Shown here: in pieces, positions 45,452 to 57,900 of the stretch | Layout: each line of letters begins with the position of its first letter | Numbering within the stretch: the first letter of the stretch is position 1 | Source: Patella vulgata | Lineage: Eukaryota > Mollusca > Gastropoda > Patellidae | Reading direction: 5' to 3' | Assembly: GCF_932274485.2 (NCBI RefSeq) | Contig: NC_065886.2 | Coordinates: 18,055,501 to 18,119,500 of the forward strand | DNA: 64,000 nt | Program-made: the position numbers and the translations under genes | Notes under the pieces: generated by a model | Told to the model about the DNA's origin: nothing | Seen by the model: the letters and a program-made list of their open reading frames with translations, nothing else | Database searches by the model: none

Positions 45452-48400
45452 TAAAAAAAAAAAGAATTTATATAATTTTTCTTATTTATTATTGAAATAA
45501 TCAGACATGCCAAGGAACAACAGTTAATTAAAAAATATTAAGATATAGTATACATTTCAACAAAATATAATGATTTATATATAAAGGCATTTACAATTTA
45601 CTTTCATAAAAGGTTTTTTTTTTACTTCAAGGTGGACGTCATGATATGTGAAAGAATAATTCTCAATAATGGACGATTTCAAGAAAGCCAAATCAATGGC
45701 TACACTTCAGTAGGCACTTCACAACTATTTCTGATATGTCATTTTGTTTTTGTTATAGTTTTGTTATAAACTATAACAACCACCTGAAATTACATGGTTT
45801 CATAGTTACATGGACGAAAAAAATGGAACAACCTAATGGGAGGTTTAACTCAGGATTAATCATTACACCACCAATGACTTTAACATTTTTTTTAAATATT
45901 ATAATAAAATTGAAATATTTAACAAATTTGTATTACTCTTTAGTAACAAGATAAATTATAACATAATTTCGATATTGTTTATAAAAACTTTCTATATTTC
46001 ATTTACATGTACGTTATTAATGCGATTTAATTGCATTAATGTACCGGTATATATTATTAGTTTGAATTATGTAATTCTGTACAAGTTTAAATTCTGTAAG
46101 TGTGTGTTTTTTAAGTTCTAATTACTCCTAAGGTCCAAAGAATACTCTTAAGTTTGTGTAAAACTTGACAACAATGGTTAATGATCAATACACACAACAA
46201 ATATGAATTCATTATTTCTTTCAAGTGTAATTAAATCCAAAATATGGATATATGCATACTAGTACATACATGGTACTATAAATTGTATCCATTTGTTTTG
46301 CAGTGAAATAAGAAAATTGAGATCAAGAGCTTCATTATTCCTAATTCAATTTGAAAATAAACTTTTCTTTGGCAAAAGCAAAAACAGATACAATAAAAAA
46401 AAGGAAGAAAATATATTAGAAGGGAGAAATATTGGGCAACTAAAGATGATCTAAAGCATTTACAAATTTGGCTATTATTTATAGCTTATATAATTATATA
46501 TCTAGCAAATATGTACAATCTATATTACATAAAAAATTATATATATTTATTTAGAGCTTTAAGATAGTACTATGTTTGTGTACCTGTTAAAATATCTTAT
46601 TTCAACAAAATAAACAAAAAGATTAACACAAAAACATGAAAAGAAAAAACGAATCACTCAGAACAAAAGAAATATGAAGCATTTCTATCCTACAGAATTT
46701 CTAAGCATATGGTAATGATATCTGATAATTCATTTAGAATTCTCTGAATAAAATTTCACAATATTTAACACGGAATGCTGATAAATACAATTCATGTTAA
46801 TTTTATATACAAATATTCGTTTAAACATCCCAAATAAATAGTAGATCGATCTTTTGCTGAATTGAAGTCATAAAATTTGCATAATTCATTTTCTGTCTGG
46901 GGCGAGTTTAATTGTCATTATCCAGGAAATTCTATAAAACTGTGCAGCCTTAGATAAATTGAATTGTGAACATTTACAACACCATTGAGGAACAATTTTA
47001 CTCTATTCTTTTTATAAAGGTATATAATTTGAGCAAAATGGCTACAAAAATTGGTTTCTGTGAATTTATTGAGCTCTTTATTTAATAAAAACTGAGCTTT
47101 TTTCCTAATAAATATAATTTTGTCTATGAGCATTTAAAGAAATAAAATATTTCTCCTATTTTTGCTTCTACATCTCAACAAAGCATAAAGTTGTAAATTT
47201 GAAAATATCATTTGACTTTAATAGATTACTACATATGATGTTTTCCTAAAATAAATTTAGTTGTAAACGTACAATAAAAAGAAAAAAATTATTTCAAAAT
47301 GAATGTTATAAGGAATTGATTTCATGATCATTTAATAGTAAATTTTATAAATATATGTATGTAGGCCAATACGAGTCTTCGAGACAAATCCTACCTACCG
47401 AATAAAATGGTAAAATAAACTACACAGTAGGCTACAATAGGTGGCCTTCACAATAATGTCGGGATCTAGCTCCCACATTTTTTGCCAGACATTTATGTTT
47501 GAAAATGAAATGGGGTTTAAACATCCTATTGTTCTGCACCTACTGGGCTAGGCAAGATTTATGTTTGATCTATCTCTTGATAGTACATTGTAGTAGTAGC
47601 TGATGCTTTAACATCTAGTGATATTACAGACAATATATCTCTTGGCGGTTTAGTGTCTGCTTTTATGTTTGATCTCCTCAAGGGGCTTAAATATAATGCT
47701 GAAAGAGGCCATTCTGTCAATCACCATAAACTGCTACTACATCTACCGGTACTACTATAATAGGGATATACATGTACATCCGATTCCAGCTAATGTCTTA
47801 TCAAAGACTGATTTGAATATCTGAAATCATGATTATCCAAAATTTCTAGTGATTGATACGATAGTAAAAATGTACATGTATATTCACCACTGAGAAAAGA
47901 GCTACACTTATATATACAGGGTATCAGCTGCACAATATGAACATATATGATTTACTGTATATACCGTATGATAAATATACAATGACATTAATAATAAATG
48001 ATGTGTTTGATTTTGTAGACCATGGCACTATTATTAATACATGTATGTTATTCAATGATCGCCTTTAATGTGTGTAATCCCATCTATAGTACAATTTGAA
48101 AGATTTTCTAACAACAGCATGATTAATTTCAGGCACCACCATGGATGATTCCACACTAAGTTCATGAAATGTACCAACAATACTATTTAGAAAACTATGT
48201 TTCAGTATTTAAATGCTCATCTATTTACCGAAATCCCAATTTCTGTAAATGGCTTTATTTAAAACCAAAATGGCAGATTGAAATGTACATTGTGTTATAA
48301 GTAAGTAATTCATCTAATTATTTGTTTACTATAACAAAGCTTACTAAATATATCTGATATCTTTATGATATGAATATATGAAAGTTATATTGAAATATAT

Positions 48401-48970
48401 AGTACATATATATTACAATAAACATAGATGAATTTGGCCATAGTAACAATTACATTGTCTATGTAGATCAGTATAATATCCACTGTTTTTATTAAGCACA
48501 AATTCTTAATTCCTTTTCCATTGTCTGTGCAGGTTTCTCTTTGTTTACACGATATTTCACACTCTAGCCACTTTTGCACTTTTGTTAAAAAGACTAAGAA
48601 GATCCGGGCAAACCTGCTTCTTATTTTTCGATATATATTCCAATCTACATTATCTGAATGGTCTTCCATTTTGTCCACATGAAATGCTGACATCATACAC
48701 ACACAAATATATACATGTAACACACATAAATTGATTGGTTGTATAAACACAGCACTATATAAATGATTCTGGTTCTTCCACGTGAATTAGTCATTTAATT
48801 ACAAAATATTCACACAATATAAGAATCCAAATTCTATGGTAAATGTTGGCCTTCTACATATATTCCAAAGTACATTTTTCTGCAAAAGAATGCAAAAAAC
48901 ATTTTGTTCATCTCTCAAAGGCCTTAAGAATGCTTTTTGGTACATCCCTGTTTTCAATTTGTCTTTAATG
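45452..48970. other. Intergenic / Ig-receptor 3' UTR side, no gene recognised
   Basis: Very AT-rich. The part next to 48971 is probably the 3' UTR of the Ig-receptor gene; a minus-strand AATAAA (plus TTTATT near 48253) is a candidate polyadenylation signal. A 121-codon minus-strand frame at 48750-48385 falls in it and has no recognised domain. A SINE A tail fragment lies at 47504-47552. Confidence 0.55.
47504..47552 (-). repeat. SINE A tail fragment
   Basis: AAATGAAATGGGGTTTAAAC, CATCCTATTGTTCTGCACC and ACTGGGCTA only. Confidence 0.7.
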
Positions 48971-51900
48971 TTACACATGTGGCATTGAAATGTCGGCATA
49001 ATCAGCATCAGACAGCGCCACTGGTTTTCGACTTCTTGGTCGATCATCAAAATTCATTTCTCCATATGATAGATCATCACTCTTCATGGAAAAAGACTGG
49101 AAAATAAAAACATTGTCAACATTACTAATAATACAGGATACAAACATTAAAGGGCTGTTGATCATTTTGGATAAATCTCCACCTTCAATTTTGTGAATTG
49201 CTTTTGATAATCAATGTCAAGATGATAGAAAAAGATTAAACATTACAATATCAGAAAATGATTCCGAATCTGGGTTGTGATCAGGCGATTGAGGGGGCAT
49301 TTTCGAGATATAGGGGGTAAAATGTCTACAAAGGTGGGGGAGGGGAGAGGCCATTATGTTGACCTAATATATTAATAAAACATAAATTTCTCTAACTGAC
49401 CATCTATAAATAAGTCCTTACGATGCCCCTGGACAACTATTTTGATTTATGGGAAGGTGGGGTGGGGGTAGCAGGTGTGGAGGGGTGGGGTGGGGATAAA
49501 ATTGGCGGGGAAATGAGTTCACGTTGATATGATGATTTTCTAAGAGCTTGATGAAACATCTCTAAATATGTTTATATGATTCCTATTATATGGGGGTGAC
49601 GCCGGGGTTAGTGCTCGCCGTGGGGGGGAGGGCGGTGCGGGTGATGGCGGGTGGCAACATGTGTTTTTGTGGACAGAACTCATTTTGTTCATAACTGAGT
49701 TTAAAGTTGTATCTCGTTAGCGTTTTCGTTCAAAATATTAAATTATAATGGTACTTTTCAAGAGATCTGGAAATGTAAATCAAAAACACATTAACTCAGA
49801 AATATGTTTAGTTGTTAGTTTATTCTTAGTCTTCATCAGAAGATTCAAAATCAAAAGTTCATATGAGCGAGACAAATACTTTCTTGGTTGCTGGCCAACA
49901 GCTCGCATATCCTTTGGATATGCTTCAGGAAGCAATTCACATTGTAAATCTTCATTCCAGTCATGCAACAAAAGACCACGTATACGGCAAGGTGGTAATA
50001 AAGAAAGGTCTGTTATTTTTTCACCCAGAAAATCTTTTTTCTAGCGTCATCTAGTGATGTAAGTCGTCTTTCGCGATATTTTTCTACCTTTGCCCGTCTC
50101 ATTATCGATCAAAATTTGTATATTTGGATCATCGTTTGCGAAGAGAATGATTGGGATGTCTATTTTGCCCGAGCAAGAATGCAAAATACAATTTTTTTCA
50201 GCACCTCCATTAATTTGCAATGCGAAGAGGAGTAGGTAAGATATTTTGGTATCAGTTCTAGGATATTCTCGACACTTTCAATACTAATCTTGATATTTTT
50301 TGATCCAATCAAGATTAGTATTGAAAATGTCGAGAATATCTCGGCCTACGGTACATGCTTTCAGTGGTAATGACTATCTGTCTTTATTTTTCAAGATAAT
50401 CCCAACTTTCTAACAATTTTTTAAGAGCTGGGATAGACAAATGATGCTTCTGATGACGTAATTGCTGGTTTAGAAAAAACTGTTTGTAGATGACACTAGA
50501 AGAAAGATCTTCTGGAGAAATTTTAATTGTGATGAAAAATAACAAAACTTTCTTTCTTTATTACCATCTTGCCCGAGTAGTTTTTTGCTGCACATTAAAC
50601 GCAATAATTATGTTGCAGCAATATGGAGACAGGTTGCAAAATTAATGATCGAACAAGATGAATGGGTATCTGAAGCATATCCAAAGCATATACGCAGGCT
50701 GTTGATCAGCCATCAAGAGGATATCTATCCCGCACATATTATAAGAATAAACTAATATCTAAACATGTGTTTTTTATGTAAATTTCCTGATCTTTCGAAA
50801 AGTACCATTAAAATTTAATATTTTTAATGACGATATTGGCACTGAACGAAAACTCGAGAAAACACTTTTCAGGTCAATTTTGAACCAAGTGGTTTCTGTC
50901 CCCCAAAATACATTTACCCTCCCCTATACAACGGTAATCGTATACACATTTTTAGAGATGTGCAGTGGAATTAAAAATAATGTTTTTACCAAGCTCTAAG
51001 AAATTATCACGCCAATTGTACCCCCCCCCCCCCATCCATACCCGCACACCTGCTACCCCCACCCCACCTCCACACAAATCAAAATAGCTGTCCAGGGGCA
51101 TCATAAACACTTATTTAAAAATGGGCAGCCCTAGAAATTTATGTTTTATTAATATATTATGTCAACATAATAACCCCCACACACACACCTACCTGCTGTC
51201 CCCACCCCAACTCCCCACAAATCAAAACAGTTGTCCAGGAGCATCATAAACACTTATTTATAGATGGGCAGTCTTGGAAATTTATGTTTTATTAATATAT
51301 TACGTCAACATAATGACCCCCCCCCCCCATTGTAGACATTTGACCCCCATATCTCGAAAACGCCCCCTCAAACGCCTGATCACCACCCAGATTCGGAATC
51401 TACGCAAAAAACTGGTCTAGAAAAACTTGGTCTCATAAATTCACAGCTCGGGTGGCGATTCCCCCCATTCAGCCACCGGACTAATATTGTGTATCATTAA
51501 GATAACATGTCTTAAGTAGAATACAATGAGGAATACCATAAGCTTACTGTGTCATCCATTGTATGTATCTAGATACACAATGTATCAGTCACTGCACATT
51601 ACAAAATATCAGTGTATCACTGCAACATAATTCAAATTCACAATCTTCCTGTGTATCAGAACAGCACAATATCAAGAAACCCAATACAGCTGTGTATCAT
51701 AACAGCCAAATATCATGATACACAAATTATTCATTCAGACGATGATGTTTTTCCATTTCACAAAATGAATTCCACTTTATTCTGTCATGAGACACATCAA
51801 AACAACAATAAATATTATTATCTATCAAGGGGAAATCAGTCTAACAAATATTGAGTAAAAGATCTATATACTTACAATACACAAAAACACATACTTATGG

Positions 51901-54900
51901 AAAAACAGCTACTTATTTATTTGGGCGACGTTTCGAAGAGTATTCTCTCAACGTTATCAAGCTAATACAGTAATACAAGAATAATGAGATCAATATATAC
52001 AGAAAACTGTAACAACAATTCATGAAACCATACAGGACAACAACAAGATCAAAGGGGTTTATTCTACAAAAACTAATTAAGTGTGAAGAGTAGCCATTGA
52101 GTATAGTTAAGCAATTAGGTAGCTATGATGATAGATACAATACTACCGGCAGAATGGGATAGTACCTACAATACAATTATGATATACCATGGTTTGTTTA
52201 GATAATGGTAATTAACTTTATATGTCTAGTGATTAAATGTACAATTAGACTAGAGTAACCCATATGTGTAATATGTGTGTAATAATACTCTTCGAAACGT
52301 CGCCCAAATAAATAAGTAGCTGTTTTTCCATAAGTATGTGTTTTTGTGTATTGCTCTACCCAGTTACTAAATGCCTCTTAAAGATTATATACTTACAGTA
52401 TTATGTGCTGGATAGTTAGTTGGGGAATAAGGATTTGAATTATAAGGACTGCTGCTAAACGAATTTTGATAATTCTTTTTCTTGTCATCACCAACTAAAT
52501 CTGGTTGGTTTGCATAACTGTTTATTGCTGGATTGTTGCTACAGAAAAAAAAAAAAAAATAATACAATAAGACAAACATTCTGAAATTCTATTTTATCAA
52601 GTTGTTGAATAGTGTGAAATAAAAACAAATAATTTGAAGTAAAACATTAATAAGAAGATACATCTATTCTTTGCTTTCCAAGTTTAATCCTTACTACTGT
52701 AGTGAATCATCTGAAAGTCCTAGACTTGTCATATATTTGCTGTTTCAAAATTTTAGTCAAACCTATATATGTCATGGATACAACAACTAACTATGTTGAC
52801 CTATGTTAACACTGAACAACTTACTTGTATGCTTTTTCTGGAGGTTCTGAAAAATCAACAAGATATTAACAATAAACATTAAATTCAATTAAATACATTC
52901 TTCTAAAAATAAAACAAACAAGCCTATTATTTACTATTAGATAAAATATACAAATAATTTTGGGCAAAAATGTTTATGATAAGTGCCAATGCTCAATATA
53001 TACAAAATTTGATTGTCCATGTTCTGAACACCATATCAGATGTACCTTTACATTTAGTACAAGAACAGAAGATAATTGCAATTGTACATGATGAATGAAG
53101 CTGATAAAGCTGTAAGGGTGCACTATAATCTCCTTGATGTTTATTTAAACATAGGACAAAAATGACTCATGTCTTAAAACTAAACTCCTTGGAGTCAATG
53201 CCCTCTTGACATATTCAAATTTAACACTTGACTTTTGTTATATTTTTCACCATAAAAATGGGGACAAGGCAGGATAATATCGCAAAACCTGAAAAATGAA
53301 ATAAATACAAAATTAGTTTAATGATAAACATACCTTCTATTCTTTGTTGTTTATTTGGACTTTTTTTCTTTTTGACTATTATGAAAATAATAATGGCAAT
53401 GAGGACAACAACAGCTACCACAACACAAATAATAATAATCAGTACTGTATTATCATCGTCTGAAACATAAAAAAATATAAATATTCACACAATTCTGAAA
53501 ATAGGATGAAAATATTGATTGATTTTTCACAAGAACCAACATTGGTTCTGTTTACAGCCCTGCGAGATCCTTAGAAGATGGCCTCGAAGAAACCTGATCT
53601 GTAAGATTCACGCTTTATTGAAATGCCCATAAATGTTATTAAATCGGTGGGTTTCAGAGAGTCATTTCAGAGTTTTTGAATCCCATGCAAACCACAACAT
53701 TATGAAAGTTGAATTTCAAAATGATAGATGCCGGTACCAGTGTCACCCATAAGTATTGAGTAAACTCTAATCATGCAGCCAAGTAGGTAATTGGGGGGTG
53801 GAGGGTTCTTAATTAAATACAAATTTATGATCTGCCGCAGTGGATCTTAGTGGCAGTGGAGGGTGGAGAGCTTATATGTGATTCAAAGGAATTTAATATA
53901 TTCTAATGGTTATTACCATTAAAAAAAACATTCAATAATAATTACTTAATTATTAATTAAGTACACAAATCTTCTGGATATTTTCTTTGTGTTCAGCCTG
54001 AAATCTTAAGCTGACAAATACCAACCCTCTGGCCAAATTCTGATGTGACTTATCAAACAAGTCTGTGACTCACATATGTTTATATTTTATACTGTACTAG
54101 CAGTTTCAAACACCCTAAGAGGGAAGAAAGTGAATATTTCTAGCAACTTTATCACAAATTGTTGATACTTGGTGTAAAAGGACAGTAAAACGTCTAGAAT
54201 ACAACTTGGTGTTTTTGCTCCCCTTTTAAATATTTTGCAAAGATTCAGAATTCAGATATTTAAATCTGTGAGAATTTGTACTCAAAATTCTAGACTAGCA
54301 AAATCTAAACCATAAATTTTAAAAGCATATAAGAAGAGGTGTCATGCATACTAAATGTTACAATGTATATGTATGCCAACCTCTACAACATGCTTATTTT
54401 TAAAGTTTCATATTTCAGTTTGTTTTTTTAGTAAAACTGTCAAATTTAAGTTAAATATTACACACTTTAACAAACATTCCAACTATAAAATTTTAACATT
54501 GTTCAGTTCAATGTGAATATTAAACATGCTGATCCAATGACTTTAATATATTTGTAAGTATAAAAATGAGATGTTTTAAAGTCCCTGAGTGCCATTTGAA
54601 CAATATAGGAATCTTGTGGAAACTACAATACTGTAAAAGTCAAATCTCTATTACGAATATCAGTCAAAAAATAGTTCAGTTCCATTCAATATTTATAAAT
54701 AAGATGAACTGAAATTCCACTGATCTATGCTGCTCTGTATGTAAATGGGACACCACCATCTTTATGTTTTGTGAAATTTAATTAATGGGCCTGTTTTTAA
54801 TACGATTGAATCCAAGGATAGAGATTATCTAGTCTTGATATTTTTAATGTTTTCCTAATTAAATGTTAATTAATCAATCTGAGTACAAATCATGCACAGT

Positions 54901-57900
54901 TACTTTAAATAACTGGAGACAATTTATAATAAATATACATTACACCTGTGCACAGAAGTAGATGCTGTAGTTTAGGCAATTTTGCTTATCTTTACAATCT
55001 AGGTTTCAGTTATTAGAAGGAAAATGGTTTCTGTTTTAAGCTAATAAACAACCTTTCGATTGATTCAAACAAACGTAAGCTTTTCAGTTTGCAAAACTGA
55101 CCAAAAATTTATAACCATGGCGAAACCTGATTAATGTTGACACCCTGTAACAATCATGACTCGCTGTGTTGGCCATTTTGGTTTGTAAAGCACACAAGTC
55201 TCACGAAACTACAAACTAAAGAAACTGATTACAAATAAATTGTATTGAAAACATCCTAAAATTCAAGAACAGTATGTCAAGATCTCTCTCGCTTATCAGT
55301 GATGATAAGAGTGCTCTTGTTATGAATTGAAGATTAGAACTGAAAATAAATCTTTAAAGTTTAGTCTTACCCGGAGTACTAGTGGTTTTATCCGTGTTTC
55401 CATTACCACTACCGGTATTTGAAGGAGAAGTATTTTCGGGGACATCAGTAGGTGAAGCAGTCGAAGGTATTTCTGGGGGGAAAAACATGCAAATCATCAG
55501 TATATATAATCAGACAACTGTCAGTCATGCAGTCTACTGTATCGTTGCAAAAAGTTCTTAAAGATGCATTATGTAAAAGCTAAATCTGCTTATTGCAGGT
55601 CTTTTTTATGGCTTCAAATGTTATTATTATAAATTATTATTTACGTAGACATTTATTCACATGACAAGCCTATAATCAACTGAGATTAAGTGGATTAGAC
55701 AATATCTGCCATCTTCGTTAAATGTGGAAATGAAAAATGAAGACTTTGTAGCAATGGTACTTGTACTTGACAACTGAGACTATTCACGGTATCTCTTGTC
55801 AAAACTTATAAAATTCATAACTTGACTCAGCATAAAGATACACTAAAGTAATATATTTATTTTTCATTTTCTATTTTTGAACTATAAAACTTAGAACAAC
55901 AAGCACTTTAAATCTTACATAACGCATCTTTAGTATAGAATATAATAATGTTTGGTCCAAATTACTTCAAAATAAAAACCACTTAAACATTGCTAAACGT
56001 CTTCTCTATTTCTCAGATTTGAAAATAATTATTAATAATATTTGATAACTTCCAGTTTACTACTGGCCATGATAAATTTTGAACAAATTTGAATATAACA
56101 ACATACTGTTCAGCAATGCATTTGTCATTAAAGATTTTCAAAAAACATAACAGTAGACAGATATCAGATCAATGCTATTTGAACATTTTGCAACCAATAT
56201 TCTTCATTGCATGATTGTTAATAATTAAATTGATGGTATATTAAGGTCGTTAATATGGGAATTATTATAGATAAGTATAGAATAATATGATTAATATGGT
56301 AATCAGGTCTAAAATATCATAATATACTAGAACAACAAACAAGATACAAATTTAAGAAATTATATGCGATAATCATTGTAAATTCTGTGTTCAGTGGACA
56401 TCAAGTCGACCATACTTTGAGTAATATTAGGCTAAAATTAACTAAAATACCTCTTTTGGGTCATTTTACACATCAATCACATCCATGTCACAATATTCAA
56501 CGTTTTTTAATCAGTGTTTTAAAAAAGTATAGAACAAGAATTTGATTATTGTTGATGGGTAGATGCTTGAAGAGAGCCAAGTTTATAGTTAGAATTTAAA
56601 CATGAGCTAAAAGGGTGTCAGGCAGATGTCTTTGATACAGTAGGTCTGCTTGTTACCAAAATGAGTAAAAAAAATTTTTAAACAATGCTGACCACCATCT
56701 GATGGTCCCCACAGAGGTCTTTTTAGCTAATGGGGGGGGGGGCAGAAAACAACTTAGGTTGAAGCAAAAGAATTTCAGATTACTTACGAATATTAATGTC
56801 GATCGTCTGAGTCGCAGTAAAAGTCCTATTTTGGTAGGTATTTGTAGCCTCACATTCATATGTTCCACTTTGATCTACCTGTGCCTCTACCAACTCCAAA
56901 ACGCCATCAGTTCCTCGGTCATAGGTTTGGTTAGTTTTGAGATGGCGCCATTTATAAGTAGCAGCAGGAACCACAGTTATCTGACAAACAAGACGAACTC
57001 TTTTACCAACATCATGTATAGGTACATTTGGATCTTGAGAAACACTTAAACTTGCATCATCAACTGGATCTAAAATGGCAGAAAAAGTTTAAAAAATACA
57101 TGTAGGGAACTAATTTACTTAAAAAAAAAAAAATATTTGTTATTTTGAGGGTTTGTAAATACAGGCAACAGGATATATACATTGTCATATGCTTGTCAGT
57201 ATTCTACATGTCTCATGATACAATCAATCGTTGGCAGATCAAAAGTCTTTCTTTTGCTACAATGCCAACTTTGCAAACAAGAGAGTATAGGAGCACATAC
57301 AATGTTAGGTGCATTGAGTAAAATGTAAGAATAGTAATAGACAGTTTTACAAAGAGAGAGAAAAATAGGGCTTAATGTCCACTCGACACAAACTAGGTCA
57401 TTTCGGAAAAAAACATAATAGTTCAATCTTATTTTAATAATTCACTTGCACGTAAGGGTCTTTAACAGTGGGAGGAAACTAGAGGAAACAGAGAAAACCC
57501 ACAGAATTGGACAGACGACCCTACGTACATGTACAAGCTGGGAATCAAAACCATCTCACTTGACTTAATGACAGACTTTATGATCCAACTCGCCTGCATT
57601 AAACAATCTTCAACAAGTAGTAGGTAAGTTTCAATATTTCAGATTTCAGAATTCATCTAATTAGGGGGCACTGTGTTCTCTTTGCCCATGATTATTTATT
57701 CACAAAAGAAAATATTATATTTTAGGAGAACCGTAATGGTATAGCATATAAATCATTTTTCTATTAATTTCTGACAGTGTTTTAGAAAGAAGGCTACACA
57801 TGTACATGTACTTGCAGAAACCATGCATTAATAAATTATTAAAGTCTTTTTCTATTTAAATATGTAACATGAACATCAATGTTTTGATATATGTCTGAAA

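Noticed and set aside
48385-48750. 121-residue minus-strand ORF
   Set aside because: Falls in the likely 3' UTR of the Ig-receptor gene, AT-rich, no domain; noted but not called as a gene.
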